A DNA stretch of 64,000 bases from Imperialibacter sp965651695 (GTDB lineage Bacteria; Bacteroidota; Bacteroidia; Cytophagales; Cyclobacteriaceae), in assembly GCA_965651695.1 (NCBI GenBank), contig CBFGTI010000003.1, forward strand, positions 25,765-89,764, read 5' to 3'. Position numbers and translations under genes: made by a program. Below the pieces are notes generated by a model. The model saw only the letters and a program-made list of their open reading frames with translations. It did no database searches and was not told the DNA's origin. Shown piece by piece: positions 16,693 to 26,294 of the stretch (its first letter is position 1; each line of letters begins with the position of its first letter).

Positions 16693-18258
16693 ATGGACAG
16701 TACGCTATATACCATTCTGTTTGCCCTGGCGGGGCTAATAGGTGGTTTTATTTTTGGCAGGCTTGCGCTCAAACGGAGCTTAAAAGGCAAGGAAGCGGAA
16801 CTCGAAGAAAGAGGGAAGCTGATTGTGAAAGAAGCTGAGATCGAGGCCGAAAACATTAAGAAAAACAAAATTCTTGAGGCAAAGGAGAAGTTTTTAAAGC
16901 TCCGCGAAGAGTTCGAGGAAGAATCCAACCGTAAGAAGAGTATCATTATCAGCAATGAGAATAAGCTCAAGCAGCGTGAGCAGGCCATGGCCAAGCAATT
17001 TGAGCAAAACAAAAGAACTGAGGCAGAGCTTGAGTCGGCCAAAGAAAACCTGGCCGCACAAATGGATATCCTGAAAAAGCGTAAAGAAGAGCTCGACAAG
17101 ATTAAGCTGCAGCAGGTAGAAATATTAGAGAAGATATCCAGCCTTACCGCCGAGGAAGCCAAAGACCAGCTGGTTGAAACGCTTAAAGACGAAGCCCGTT
17201 CGAAAGCAGCATCACACATCAAGGAGATTATTGAGGAGTCGAAGCTGACGGCCACCAAGGAGGCGAAAAAGATTGTGCTGCAAACTATACAGCGCACCGC
17301 CACCGAGCACGCCATCGAAAACTGCGTGTCGGTGTTCAACATCGAAAGCGACGACATTAAGGGCAAGATCATTGGCAGAGAAGGGCGCAACATCAGGGCG
17401 CTTGAGGCCGCCACCGGTGTCGAAATCATTGTAGATGACACCCCTGAGGCCATTATCATTTCAGGGTTCGATCCTGTACGCAGGGAGATCGCCCGCCTTT
17501 CGCTTCACAGGCTTGTTCAGGATGGGCGTATACATCCGGCCCGTATTGAGGAGATTGTGGCAAAAACCACGAAAAATATTGAGGAAGAAATAGTAGAGAT
17601 TGGCGAGCGCACCGTAATCGATCTGGGCATCCATGGCTTGCACCCCGAGCTTATCAAGATGGTCGGCCGCATGCGTTTCAGGTCGTCTTACGGCCAAAAT
17701 CTGCTCCAGCATTCGCGTGAAGTGGCCAAACTCTGCGCCACACTGGCTTCAGAGCTCGGCCTCAATGCCAAAATGGCGAAACGTGCCGGCTTGCTGCACG
17801 ACATCGGCAAGGTGTGGCCCGAGGAGCCCGAGCTGCCGCATGCTGTGTTGGGCATGGAGCTTGCCAAAAAATACAAGGAGCACCCCGACGTGTGCAACGC
17901 CATTGGTGCACACCACGACGAGGTAGAAATGACGGCGCTTATATCGCCAATCATTCAGGCCTGCGATGCTATTTCCGGCTCGCGCCCCGGTGCCCGCCGC
18001 GAGGTAATGGAGTCGTACATCAAGCGACTGAAAGAGCTGGAAACTCTGGCTTTGAGCTTCGAAGGAGTTAATAAGTGCTATGCTATTCAGGCCGGTCGTG
18101 AGCTGAGGGTGATTGTGGATGCCGATTCGGTAACCGACCAGCGGGCGGGTGAACTTTCGTTCGATATATCGCAAAAAATAGAAAGGGACATGCAGTACCC
18201 CGGCCAGATTAAAGTAACGGTGATCCGCGAAATGAGATCGATCGCCTACGCCAAATAA
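16693..18258 (+). CDS. rny: Ribonuclease Y
   Basis: A 521-residue membrane-anchored endoribonuclease that initiates mRNA decay. Order: one N-terminal transmembrane helix (about residues 5-25), a long Glu/Lys-rich coiled coil (about 30-200), a KH RNA-binding domain (DIKGKIIGREGRNIRALE), and an HD phosphodiesterase domain (LLQHSREVAKL, then AGLLHDIGKVWPEE). The ATG at 16693 is preferred because the membrane helix follows at once; an upstream GTG at 16660 would add eleven residues. An inverted repeat immediately after the stop likely ends this transcript and that of the convergent recA. Confidence 0.95.
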   Translation: MDSTLYTILFALAGLIGGFIFGRLALKRSLKGKEAELEERGKLIVKEAEIEAENIKKNKILEAKEKFLKLREEFEEESNRKKSIIISNENKLKQREQAMAKQFEQNKRTEAELESAKENLAAQMDILKKRKEELDKIKLQQVEILEKISSLTAEEAKDQLVETLKDEARSKAASHIKEIIEESKLTATKEAKKIVLQTIQRTATEHAIENCVSVFNIESDDIKGKIIGREGRNIRALEAATGVEIIVDDTPEAIIISGFDPVRREIARLSLHRLVQDGRIHPARIEEIVAKTTKNIEEEIVEIGERTVIDLGIHGLHPELIKMVGRMRFRSSYGQNLLQHSREVAKLCATLASELGLNAKMAKRAGLLHDIGKVWPEEPELPHAVLGMELAKKYKEHPDVCNAIGAHHDEVEMTALISPIIQACDAISGSRPGARREVMESYIKRLKELETLALSFEGVNKCYAIQAGRELRVIVDADSVTDQRAGELSFDISQKIERDMQYPGQIKVTVIREMRSIAYAK

Positions 18259-18325
18259 GTGAGTGGTTTCGAAGTTTTCAGTTTGTAGTTGTCGTACTTC
18301 AAACTGAAAACTTCAAACTCACTAA
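18258..18325. terminator. Bidirectional terminator between rny and recA
   Basis: A long inverted repeat fills the convergent gap. Left arm AGTGAGT, then GAAGTTTTCAGTTTG at 18271-18285; right arm CAAACTGAAAACTTC at 18300-18314, then ACTCACT at 18318-18324. The 15-bp inner arms are perfect, with a loop of about 14 bases. It can fold on either strand. Confidence 0.8.
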
Positions 18326-18328
18326 CTT

Positions 18329-19351
18329 CTATACCTTCTCCTCTACAGGCTGCACTACGCCCGCAATCTTTTCTTTTATCTTCTTCTCAAGCTCTTCCAT
18401 CAGCTCGGGGTTGTCTAGCAGCAGTTCCTTCACCGCATCGCGCCCCTGCCCAAGCTTTGTTTCGTTGTAAGAGAACCACGAGCCAGACTTTTTGATCACA
18501 TCCAGATCTACGCCGATGTCGATCAACTCGCCAACTTTGGAAATGCCCTGTCCATACATGATGTCGAATTCCACCACCTTGAAAGGCGGAGCCACCTTGT
18601 TCTTTACCACCTTCACCCGGGTTCTGTTGCCAACCACATTGTCGGCACCTTCTTTTATTTGGCCCACTCTCCGGATATCAAGGCGTACGGAGGCATAGAA
18701 TTTCAATGCATTACCCCCGGTTGTCGTTTCGGGGTTGCCAAACATCACACCGATCTTATCGCGCAATTGGTTAATAAAAATGCACGAACAGCCCGTTTTG
18801 TTAATGGCGCCGGTAAGCTTCCGGAGCGCTTGCGACATCAAACGAGCCTGCAGGCCCATTTTGCTGTCGCCCATTTCGCCCTCTAGTTCGCCTTTGGGTA
18901 CAAGCGCCGCCACGGAGTCGATCACTATAATGTCGATGGCACCGGAGCGTATAAGGTGTTCGGCGATTTCAAGTGCCTGTTCGCCATTGTCAGGCTGCGA
19001 TATCAGCAGGTTTTCCGTGTCAATGCCCAGCTTTTCCGCATACGATTTGTCAAAAGCATGCTCAGCATCAATAAATGCGGCAAGGCCACCTTTTTTCTGG
19101 GCTTCGGCTATGCAATGCATTGAAAGGGTGGTTTTGCCCGAAGATTCCGGACCGTAGATTTCGATTACCCTCCCCCGCGGAATACCGCCAACGCCCAGTG
19201 CAATGTCGAGCCCGAGCGAACCTGTAGAAATAGCTGGCACATCCTGAACACGCTCATCGCTTAATTTCATTATGGTACCTTTGCCGTAGGTTTTCTCCAG
19301 CTTATCAATGGTCAGCGCCAGCGCCTTCAGTTTTTCTGATTTATCACTCAT
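18329..19351 (-). CDS. recA: Recombinase RecA
   Basis: A 340-residue RecA, the ATP-dependent strand-exchange protein and SOS co-protease. The Walker A motif GPESSGKTT is at residues 67-75, Walker B is in IDIIVIDSVAALVPKGELEG, the L1/L2 region includes FINQLRDKIGVMFGNPETTTGG, and the C-terminal domain ends in an acidic/Lys-rich tail. Start at the ATG at 19351 gives the expected N-terminus with LKALALTIDKLEKTYGKG. No SOS box is evident in the short upstream region; I cannot judge a lineage-specific LexA site. Confidence 0.98.
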   Translation of the reverse strand: MSDKSEKLKALALTIDKLEKTYGKGTIMKLSDERVQDVPAISTGSLGLDIALGVGGIPRGRVIEIYGPESSGKTTLSMHCIAEAQKKGGLAAFIDAEHAFDKSYAEKLGIDTENLLISQPDNGEQALEIAEHLIRSGAIDIIVIDSVAALVPKGELEGEMGDSKMGLQARLMSQALRKLTGAINKTGCSCIFINQLRDKIGVMFGNPETTTGGNALKFYASVRLDIRRVGQIKEGADNVVGNRTRVKVVKNKVAPPFKVVEFDIMYGQGISKVGELIDIGVDLDVIKKSGSWFSYNETKLGQGRDAVKELLLDNPELMEELEKKIKEKIAGVVQPVEEKV

Positions 19352-19456
19352 TTGTTCGTGTTTGTCTGTACAACCGGGTGAATTTACAATGATTCACTTC
19401 AAATCCCAATCTTAACACATGAGGATATTTCACCAGTACCTCCGGCCTTCCTCTGC

Positions 19457-19891
19457 CTATGGTGTTTGGTGCTGGCTGCCCGTTTTTGCTGGGCCATTGT
19501 CACCACTCATTTCCGCATCAGTGGGCATTTCCCAGAAAGTAAGGAACATGTAAATGGAGAAGCACGTGCCAAGCGGAAAATTGAAAAAGTAGAAAAAGGC
19601 AAGCACCAGGGAAATCTTTTGCGCCCACCGTTGTTTAGCGAGTATGCCGGCTGCAATTATGAACTCTACAGCAGCCAGGGCCATGTAAAAAAACGGAAAA
19701 GCGTACAAGAAGCTGATGGGGTGCCTGAAGGTGAAAATGCCCACGTGGACGTCTCTGAACATTTCCCACGAATCGAAGAAATAAACCGCGTTGTAAATAA
19801 ACGATGAGGCTACGAGGTGTAGCAGTGCTACTACAATCAGGATTTTACCAATGATTTTGTTGTGCCTCTGAAACTGATCCGGAGCTTTCAT
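19457..19891 (-). CDS. Small multi-pass membrane protein, unknown function
   Basis: A 144-residue protein with four predicted membrane segments: KILIVVALLHLVASSFIY, a second around SFLYAFPFFYMALAAVEFII, a third around ISLVLAFFYFFNFPLG, and one overlapping CFSIYMFLTFW. I do not recognise a family. The C-terminal 25 residues are polar (Asp, Ser, Pro, Gln). It stands alone on the minus strand between recA and a divergent metallopeptidase gene. A real gene is likely from its consistent hydrophobic pattern and codon use, but no function can be given. Confidence 0.65.
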   Translation of the reverse strand: MKAPDQFQRHNKIIGKILIVVALLHLVASSFIYNAVYFFDSWEMFRDVHVGIFTFRHPISFLYAFPFFYMALAAVEFIIAAGILAKQRWAQKISLVLAFFYFFNFPLGTCFSIYMFLTFWEMPTDAEMSGDNGPAKTGSQHQTP

Positions 19892-20032
19892 ACATATTGT
19901 TTTTTTGACCTTTTGATAAATGTAATAATAAGTACTATGCTTTACAAGGTATTATACGTAGATAGCCTGCAATAGTTGGTTCGCTTTTTATTTAATTATA
20001 ATTTTCCGTTTGAGTAGTAGACAATAAGCTTT

Positions 20033-21061
20033 ATGTGGAAAAAGGTAGCAGGGGGTGTTTTGGCCGTTCTTTTAGCCGTAGCCATTTTTTTCAGCGAATT
20101 GATATCCTACGGGGTGATGCAGGCTAAAGGCCAGCTCACTATATTGTGGGGCGCAAAAGACGTTCGTGAATTTATTGCCGACCCTCATTTCCCCGATTCC
20201 CTCAAGAGCAAGCTGGTGCTGATACAGGAGGTGCGAAAATACGCCGTAGATTCGCTGGGTATAAGCCCTTCCAACAACTACACCACCATGTACGATCAGC
20301 AGGGAAAGTATTTACTCTGGAATGTTACTGCTGCTCAGCCGTTTGCAATGGAACCATTTCAGTGGACTTTCCCTTTATTAGGATCATTCCCGTACAAAGG
20401 GTTTTTTGTGCTGGAGGAGGCGAAAAAAGAAAGGGCCGGGCTCGATAGTGCAGGCTACGATACCAATATAAGCCCCGTAAGCGGCTGGTCTACTCTTGGT
20501 TGGTTTAAAGATCCTATTTTGAGCAAAATGCTTGAAAGGCCTGAAGGAGATATTGTTGAGCTTATTATTCACGAGCTAACTCATGGTACACTGTACGTGA
20601 AAGACAGCGTTACTTTTAATGAAAACCTGGCAAGTTTTGTGGGCAGAGAGGGCGCTATCCGGTTTCTCCGGTACAAGTTTGGGAGCCAATCGGAGGAGCT
20701 ACAGTCTTATTTGGCTTCGGAGCATGATTATGAGAAACTTTACAGCCACTATTTAAGAGGGGCACGAAAATTGGATAGTTTGTATATTGCTATGCACGAG
20801 GGGCTTACTGTTGATACGAAGAAAGCGATGAAGGAAGCGATGATCCGGCAAATAATGACCAACCTGGACACCATCAGTTTCCGGGGTAGAGAGCCCATTC
20901 GGTGGACGGAGGAAAACAAGCTGCCCAACAACACTTTTTTCATGTCTTATTTAAGATACAGAGGGAAGCTTGATATCTTTGAGAGAGAATTGAGCGAACG
21001 CTTTGGGGGGGATCTTCGTGCATATGTGACTTACTTAAAGGAAATATATCCTTCGTTATGA
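20033..21061 (+). CDS. Putative zinc aminopeptidase (PF10023-type)
   Basis: A 342-residue metallopeptidase anchored by an N-terminal hydrophobic helix (about residues 5-28). The zinc site is in ELIIHELTHGTLYV, an HExxH-like variant HELTH in which both His and the Glu are present, followed by the downstream acidic ligand in FNENLASFVG. Family blocks QAKGQLTILWGAK at the start and WSTLGWFKDPILS before the zinc site agree with the putative aminopeptidase family. It would act in the periplasm or at the outer face of the inner membrane. Its stop overlaps the start of the next gene by four bases (ATGA), so the DUF3108 protein is coupled to it. Substrate unknown. Confidence 0.8.
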   Translation: MWKKVAGGVLAVLLAVAIFFSELISYGVMQAKGQLTILWGAKDVREFIADPHFPDSLKSKLVLIQEVRKYAVDSLGISPSNNYTTMYDQQGKYLLWNVTAAQPFAMEPFQWTFPLLGSFPYKGFFVLEEAKKERAGLDSAGYDTNISPVSGWSTLGWFKDPILSKMLERPEGDIVELIIHELTHGTLYVKDSVTFNENLASFVGREGAIRFLRYKFGSQSEELQSYLASEHDYEKLYSHYLRGARKLDSLYIAMHEGLTVDTKKAMKEAMIRQIMTNLDTISFRGREPIRWTEENKLPNNTFFMSYLRYRGKLDIFERELSERFGGDLRAYVTYLKEIYPSL

Positions 21062-21888
21062 GCAGAGTTTGGACAAAGATCGCATCGCTGGCAATACTTG
21101 CTGCTGTACTCACATCTTTTGGCCAGTACAATCACGACGGTTACAGGGTGCTGGAGAACGCCAGTTTCAAAAAAGGAGAGCTCCTTGAGTACCGGATTAA
21201 CCTCGGTTTTTTAAGCGCTGGCGAAGCAACCATGAGTATCCTGCCCGATATAGAAAGGGTAAACGGACGGCCATGCTACCGGATCGATGTCTACGGGAAA
21301 ACCGTTGGCCTGGCCGATATGCTGTACAGCGTGAAAGATAACTGGGGTACGTATTACGACACTGCTTCGCTGGTGCCGCACAAGTTTTACAGGAATATAC
21401 AGGAAGGCGGTTACCGCAAATACGAAGTGGTTGATTTCGACCATAAGAGCGAAAAGGCAAAGGTTACTGTTTTCGACAAGCATACCTTCAAACCCAAAGA
21501 CGTCAAAACTTACGATATCCCCTCCAACATCCAGGACCTGGTTAGCGGCTACTACTTTATCAGAACGCTCGATTTCGATTCCATTCAGCCGTCCGACACC
21601 TTTTCGGTAAAAGCTTTTTTTGACAAGGAGTTGTATGACATGAAAATAGTATTTCTTCGGCGCGAAGTGGTGAAAACAAAACTGGGAAAGGTGAACTCCC
21701 TGGTTTTCGCACCCGTGATGCCCAAAAACAGCATCTTTGATGGAGAAAATGCGATCCAGCTATGGATGTCGGACGATGCCAACAAAATTCCACTTAAAGT
21801 GAAAGCCAAAATGTTTTTGGTAGGCTCGGTGGAGCTGGATATAACGAAGGCCACTAATATTAAGTCAGAATTAGCTTTTGCGCAGTAG
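21058..21888 (+). CDS. DUF3108 domain-containing exported protein
   Basis: A 276-residue protein with a signal peptide (MSRVWTKIASLAILAAVLTS), followed by a beta-rich DUF3108 domain. Family blocks are GELLEYRINLGFLSAGEATM, then PHKFYRNIQEGGYRKYE and IQDLVSGYYFIRTLDF, then IQLWMSDDANKIPLKVKAK near the C-terminus. The domain is thought to form a lipid-binding-like beta structure in the periplasm, but its role is not established. It is translationally coupled to the upstream aminopeptidase by a four-base overlap. A functional link between the two is inferred from this only. Confidence 0.82.
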   Translation: MSRVWTKIASLAILAAVLTSFGQYNHDGYRVLENASFKKGELLEYRINLGFLSAGEATMSILPDIERVNGRPCYRIDVYGKTVGLADMLYSVKDNWGTYYDTASLVPHKFYRNIQEGGYRKYEVVDFDHKSEKAKVTVFDKHTFKPKDVKTYDIPSNIQDLVSGYYFIRTLDFDSIQPSDTFSVKAFFDKELYDMKIVFLRREVVKTKLGKVNSLVFAPVMPKNSIFDGENAIQLWMSDDANKIPLKVKAKMFLVGSVELDITKATNIKSELAFAQ

Positions 21889-22033
21889 GTGTTATCAAAT
21901 TGTTATCGCTTTCCTAATATTTTCTTTATTCTCTATTTTTAAGTCGCTTTTACGAACAACTCTTTTCGTCGGAGCTTATGCAGGAGTTTCCTGGTAAGTA
22001 TCTTTAGGTAATTTTATAAAATTCTCAGGTATA

Positions 22034-22723
22034 ATGGGAAATAAGCAATCGCAAAAGGTGCTGGTGGTAGACGACGAATCTGATATTCTCGAGCTGCTGA
22101 AGTACAACCTGATAAAGGAGGGCTACGATGTAAAAACTGCTTTGGATGGACGTAAGGGTGTGGAAATTGCGAAGAGTTTTGTGCCTGATCTCATTCTTTT
22201 GGATATAATGATGCCGCAGCAGGATGGCGTTGAAACCTGCCGGCAGCTGCGGGAGATCCCCGAGCTTAACAATTCCTTCATTATTTTCTTAACTGCACGC
22301 TCCGAAGAATACTCGGAGGTAGCTGCTTTCGATATCGGGGCCGACGACTACATTACGAAGCCAATAAAACCTCGGGCGCTGATGAGCCGGATAAGCGCGC
22401 TGTTTCGCCGCGACTCGAAGAAAAAGAAGGACAACAGCCAGATAAGCATCGGCGACCTGAGCATCGACAGAACCAGCTACACCGCTACTATAGGCGAAAA
22501 AGAAATTAACCTCCCCAAAAAAGAATTCGAACTCCTCTTCTTTCTCGCGCAAAACCCCGGCAAGGTTTTCAGCCGCGACGATCTTTTGCAGAATATTTGG
22601 GGTACCGATGTTTACGTTCTTGCCCGCACGGTAGACGTGCATATACGAAAGGTAAGAGAAAAGATTGGCGAGGGATATATTACTACGGTGAAGGGGGTTG
22701 GATATAAATTCGATGCCAATTAG
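22034..22723 (+). CDS. OmpR/PhoB-family response regulator
   Basis: A 229-residue two-domain regulator. The receiver domain has the acidic pair VVDDESD, the phospho-acceptor Asp57 in DLILLDIMMPQQDG, and Lys in DDYITKPIKPRAL. The C-terminal winged helix (about 130-229) has LPKKEFELLFFLAQNPGKVF, RTVDVHIRKVREKI and the final VKGVGYKF, all typical of OmpR/PhoB. It is followed five bases later by its cognate histidine kinase. The pairing resembles PhoB/PhoR, and phosphate control is plausible but no Pho genes lie nearby. The 145-base upstream gap has a near-match to a -7 element (TATCTTTA near 22000). Confidence 0.92.
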   Translation: MGNKQSQKVLVVDDESDILELLKYNLIKEGYDVKTALDGRKGVEIAKSFVPDLILLDIMMPQQDGVETCRQLREIPELNNSFIIFLTARSEEYSEVAAFDIGADDYITKPIKPRALMSRISALFRRDSKKKKDNSQISIGDLSIDRTSYTATIGEKEINLPKKEFELLFFLAQNPGKVFSRDDLLQNIWGTDVYVLARTVDVHIRKVREKIGEGYITTVKGVGYKFDAN

Positions 22724-22728
22724 CGTAT

Positions 22729-23814
22729 ATGCTGCTTAACTCCCGTGCTCTGTCGCTGCTTTTGTCGGTTTCTATTTCCGCGGTTACCACGGCTTTCCTT
22801 TATCTCGTGCCCGGCGTCACCCTCACGGCCCTGCTGGTAACGTTCGGTTTATCTTTCTCTTCGTCTTACTTGCTTATCAGCATCGTGCTGGAGTTTTTGT
22901 TCTTTAAGGAGATCAACGGCATTTACTCTGCATTTGAGAAAATACGCAGGAAAGACTTTTCGGATATGGAAGAGCCCAACATAAATCCGCTTAGCCCACT
23001 CAAAAAAATTAACGAAGAAATATACTCTTACGCCAAATTTAAACAGCGCGAAATAGACGAGCTGAAGAAGATGGAGACTTTCCGGCGAGAGTTTCTGGCG
23101 GATGTTTCGCATGAGCTGAAGACGCCGATTTTTGCGGCACAGGGGTTTGTGCATACGCTTCTCGACGGGGCAGTGGAAGACAAGTCGGTGCGCATCAAAT
23201 TTCTAAAAAAGGCGGCCAAAAGTCTTGACGGCCTTGATATGCTGGTGCACGACCTCCTCACTATTTCGCAGATGGAAACCGGCGAGATAAAGATGCACTT
23301 TGAAGACTTTGATGTGCGTGCGCTGGCTGAGGAAGTTTTCGAACAGTTTGAAGAAAAGGCTTCTAAGAAGGAGATTTCCCTGAAAATGAAACAAAGGAAG
23401 CAGCAGCCAATATTTGTTTATGCCGACTTCCAGCGAATTTATCAGGTAATGACCAATTTGGTTTCTAATGCTATCAAGTACACCAATGAAGGAGGCGAAG
23501 TGCTGGTAGACCTGGAGGAAAGCAAGCATGAAGTAACCATCCTTGTGAAGGATACCGGCTATGGCATTCCTCCCGATGATTTGAAAAGGGTTTTTGAGCG
23601 ATTCTACCGGGTGGAAAAAAGTCGCTCCAAAGAGAAGGGCGGTACAGGGCTGGGGCTGGCCATTGTAAAGCACATCATTGAGGCGCATGGCAGCAAAGTA
23701 AGCGTAACCAGCACCGTTGGCAAGGGATCTACTTTTTTGTTTAAGCTTAAAAAGAGCCTCCCTGAAGATATAGCCTTGCTGCAGGACGAATCTTACGAAT
23801 TCGAGGACGAATAA
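22729..23814 (+). CDS. PhoR-like sensor histidine kinase
   Basis: A 361-residue membrane sensor kinase. Two N-terminal membrane helices (about 8-30 and 35-60) enclose a very short periplasmic loop, so there is no sizeable external sensing domain. HisKA follows with the phospho-acceptor His128 in FLADVSHELKTPIFAAQG, then an HATPase domain with the N-box MTNLVSNAIKYTNEGG, G1 DTGYGIPPDDL and G2 KGGTGLGLAIVKHI. The acidic C-terminus is short. It lies five bases after the response regulator gene and should phosphorylate it. Without an extracytoplasmic domain, signals may come through the membrane or a partner protein. Confidence 0.92.
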   Translation: MLLNSRALSLLLSVSISAVTTAFLYLVPGVTLTALLVTFGLSFSSSYLLISIVLEFLFFKEINGIYSAFEKIRRKDFSDMEEPNINPLSPLKKINEEIYSYAKFKQREIDELKKMETFRREFLADVSHELKTPIFAAQGFVHTLLDGAVEDKSVRIKFLKKAAKSLDGLDMLVHDLLTISQMETGEIKMHFEDFDVRALAEEVFEQFEEKASKKEISLKMKQRKQQPIFVYADFQRIYQVMTNLVSNAIKYTNEGGEVLVDLEESKHEVTILVKDTGYGIPPDDLKRVFERFYRVEKSRSKEKGGTGLGLAIVKHIIEAHGSKVSVTSTVGKGSTFLFKLKKSLPEDIALLQDESYEFEDE

Positions 23815-23829
23815 GAGCAGCACTCCGCA

Positions 23830-23847
23830 CCGCGCAGTACGGCGCGG
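23830..23847. terminator. GC-rich hairpin after the kinase gene
   Basis: CCGCGC at 23830-23835 pairs with GCGCGG at 23842-23847 around a six-base loop, in the 50-base gap between convergent genes. It lacks a clear U-run, so efficiency is uncertain. Confidence 0.4.
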
Positions 23848-23864
23848 AATGTTGAACGCACATA

Positions 23865-24827
23865 TCAGGCAGCCTTTTGGTCCAATTTTGCTGACAGCTT
23901 AGACACAATTTCCGTCAGTCCTTCCTTGTAGCTCCCGAAAACAGGCCTCCACTTTAGTTTCTGAACGGCCTTATCGTTTTTTGCCTGAAACGACAACTGC
24001 ACCGCTTTTACGTTATCTTTTCCAAGGCGGAACCATGCCGGCAGCGATCTCATTGGTTTCGGGGCGGGCGCACCGATGGTTGCAGCCATATATTCAATGT
24101 ATTCTTTGGCTTGTACAGGCATTCCGTCGCAAATGTTGTACGTTTCGCCAATGTGTATTCCGTAGTGTTTCACCACCTGCACAATGGCATTGGCTGCGTC
24201 GTCGGCATGTATCATGTTCCAGTACGTATCGCCTTTGCCAATTATGGTCGCCTCCTGGTTGTGCAGCTGGTCAATTAAGGCCAGCGTGTGGCGGGAGTCT
24301 TCTGCATACAGCATGCCCATGCGTAGCACCACGGCTGGCAGCCCCGACTTCCGTACATAACTCTGTGTTATCTCTTCCATTCTAATGGCCGACTGTAAAT
24401 CGCCGGGTACCTTTGCTGCTAACGGTGTAGTTTCTTTTACCAACTTGCCGTTGTGGTTTCCATAGGCCAGCATCACGCCGGGCACTACAAATAGCTTCAC
24501 TCCGTTCGCCACAGCAGCCTGTGCAAGGCTGTCCGTTCCTTTCTCCCGCAGGAGGTCGTTGGCCAGCCAATCGTTTGTGCCCAATTTTTGATTGTTTACA
24601 GGCACGCTTGATGCCAGGTGCATGATTACTTCCTGGCCAACCGTAACAGATTTCATCTCCTCTGCATCATAAATATTGCCCCATACCGGCCGTATACCTT
24701 GTCGCTCAAGTGTTTGATAGTTGGCAACAGACCGGCAGAGTGCCGTTAACTGATGGCCTTCGGCTAAAAGTTTTTGAACTACCCTTTTTCCCAATACGCC
24801 AGTGGCGCCCGTAACGAAAATTCTCAT
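23865..24827 (-). CDS. NAD-dependent epimerase/dehydratase (extended SDR)
   Basis: A 320-residue Rossmann-fold enzyme. The nucleotide-binding motif GATGVLGKRVV is at the N-terminus, followed by an acidic or Arg position for the ribose in the second strand (TALCRS, which suggests NADP rather than NAD). The usual catalytic YxxxK is replaced or shifted: the corresponding region reads MLAYGNHNGKLVKE, with a Tyr but no Lys four residues on, so classical epimerase chemistry is doubtful. The C-terminal part contains the substrate-domain motif YNICDGMPVQAKEYIEYM. Likely an atypical or NmrA-like SDR. It converges with the two-component pair and no operon partner is adjacent. Confidence 0.7.
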   Translation of the reverse strand: MRIFVTGATGVLGKRVVQKLLAEGHQLTALCRSVANYQTLERQGIRPVWGNIYDAEEMKSVTVGQEVIMHLASSVPVNNQKLGTNDWLANDLLREKGTDSLAQAAVANGVKLFVVPGVMLAYGNHNGKLVKETTPLAAKVPGDLQSAIRMEEITQSYVRKSGLPAVVLRMGMLYAEDSRHTLALIDQLHNQEATIIGKGDTYWNMIHADDAANAIVQVVKHYGIHIGETYNICDGMPVQAKEYIEYMAATIGAPAPKPMRSLPAWFRLGKDNVKAVQLSFQAKNDKAVQKLKWRPVFGSYKEGLTEIVSKLSAKLDQKAA

Positions 24828-25235
24828 GTTCTTGTCCAGTTATTAAAAAGTCACAATTTTATCAATCCAGCATCCGAGGGTGGTTGGTTGAAAAATGCGG
24901 GTGCTTAACTCTCGTCATTGATACGGAAAAGGGTACACAGGGTTGGAACTGTTTTCGATTTTAAACGGTATTTCTCGGTATACAAGAGGTATACTTTGAT
25001 GAAAATGGCGGCCTAAACCGCTGAAAAGCAGGAGCGTAAAATAGGCGGTGTCGCGCTCAAAAATTTTCTTTTGCCAGGTTCTGGGCAAAGAACCTGCCGG
25101 CATTGACTGTAAAATAGGGCATCAAGCATTAACTTAGCGGCCGGGTTGCATTTTTGTGATTTGGAAGTGCTATTTTTTCAGGCACTGCAAAAGGGCAACT
25201 TCCTATTGCGCACAACGATTAATGGAGAGTTTTTG
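24828..25235. other. Intergenic stretch with one small hairpin
   Basis: About 400 bases between divergent genes. A hairpin with CAGGTTC at 25075-25081 and GAACCTG at 25090-25096 is the only clear structure. A 62-codon minus-strand frame (24915-25103) has no recognisable domain and is probably chance. I see no clear -7 promoter match for either flanking gene. Confidence 0.45.
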
Positions 25236-26294
25236 ATGGAAAGTTTGATTACGGGAGTTCAGCAGGCAGGTATTGGCGTGCCGGATATCGACACTTATTG
25301 GCCATGGTACAGCAAAATCTTTGGATTGTCGGTATCGATTTTTGACGACAGGGCAGAAGCAGCACTAATGACCCCTTACACCGGAGGCGAGGTACACTCC
25401 AGAAGGGCCGTGCTTGCCATGAACATGTCGGGCGGCGGCGGTGCCGAAATATGGCAATTTACGAGCCGCACACCCAGCGTGTGTTCGTTTAACCCTTTGT
25501 ATGGCGACCTTGGGCTGTTTGCGCTAAAGATAAAAACACCTGACATCCGGCTGTTTCAAAAAAGAGCTGCCAAAGAAAACATTGTTGCTTCTGACGTTCT
25601 ACAAGATGCTTCGGGCGCACCCTATATGTGGGTGAAGGACCCGATGGGAAACACCTTTCAGGTAGTAGAGCGTAAAAACGACTGGTTTTCCCTTAATGGA
25701 AATGTAACGGGGGGCATTTGCGGTGCTGTTATCGGCGTGTCGTCTGCAGACAGGGCGCTGCCTTTTTACCAGGCGCTTCTTGGCAAATCGGGTATTGTTT
25801 ACGACGAAGCCTCATCCGGAGACACTTTTGTTGACCCCGCTAAGCCTGCTGTGAGGCGGGTTTTGCTACGGAAGGAAGCCGAAGAAAAAGGGGCGTTTTC
25901 GCGGCTTCTGGGCAGCGTTGAAATTGAACTTGTGGAGAGGGCCGATAAAAAAGGCCGAAAGTTGTTTGAGGGCCGGTATTGGGGCGACTGCGGGTTTATT
26001 CACTTGTGTTTTGATGTGCTGGATATGGAACGCCTGAAAACGCTGCTGGAGGAAAAAGGGCATTCGTTTACTATAGACAGCAAAGGAACCTTTACCATGG
26101 AAGCAGCCGGAGGCCGTTTTGCTTATGTAGAAGACCCCGACGGTGCACTCATCGAACTGGTAGAGACCCACAAGATTCCCATTATGAAAAAATATGGCTG
26201 GTACCTCGACCTTACCAGGCGGAAAAAGAATGACCCGCTTCCAAAATGGATGTTTAAGGTGCTGGCAATGGCAAGCCCAAAGGCCAGGCATTAA
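25236..26294 (+). CDS. VOC (glyoxalase/dioxygenase superfamily) protein with two domains
   Basis: A 352-residue protein with two vicinal-oxygen-chelate modules, roughly residues 5-155 and 160-320. The first begins ITGVQQAGIGVPDID and closes with WVKDPMGNTFQVVERK; the second begins ICGAVIGVSSADRALPFYQ and closes with AYVEDPDGALIELVETHKI. The ATG at 25236 has GGAG close upstream and coincides with the start of the domain; the longer frame from 25146 adds unrelated residues. Metal ligands are partly recognisable (His/Glu positions), but the reaction cannot be read. It abuts the convergent TPR-regulator gene with no spacer, so the two transcripts must overlap. Confidence 0.75.
   Translation: MESLITGVQQAGIGVPDIDTYWPWYSKIFGLSVSIFDDRAEAALMTPYTGGEVHSRRAVLAMNMSGGGGAEIWQFTSRTPSVCSFNPLYGDLGLFALKIKTPDIRLFQKRAAKENIVASDVLQDASGAPYMWVKDPMGNTFQVVERKNDWFSLNGNVTGGICGAVIGVSSADRALPFYQALLGKSGIVYDEASSGDTFVDPAKPAVRRVLLRKEAEEKGAFSRLLGSVEIELVERADKKGRKLFEGRYWGDCGFIHLCFDVLDMERLKTLLEEKGHSFTIDSKGTFTMEAAGGRFAYVEDPDGALIELVETHKIPIMKKYGWYLDLTRRKKNDPLPKWMFKVLAMASPKARH

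Noticed and set aside
24915..25103. 62-codon minus-strand frame in the gap before the VOC gene
   Set aside because: No domain, no promoter or ribosome-binding site; probably chance.
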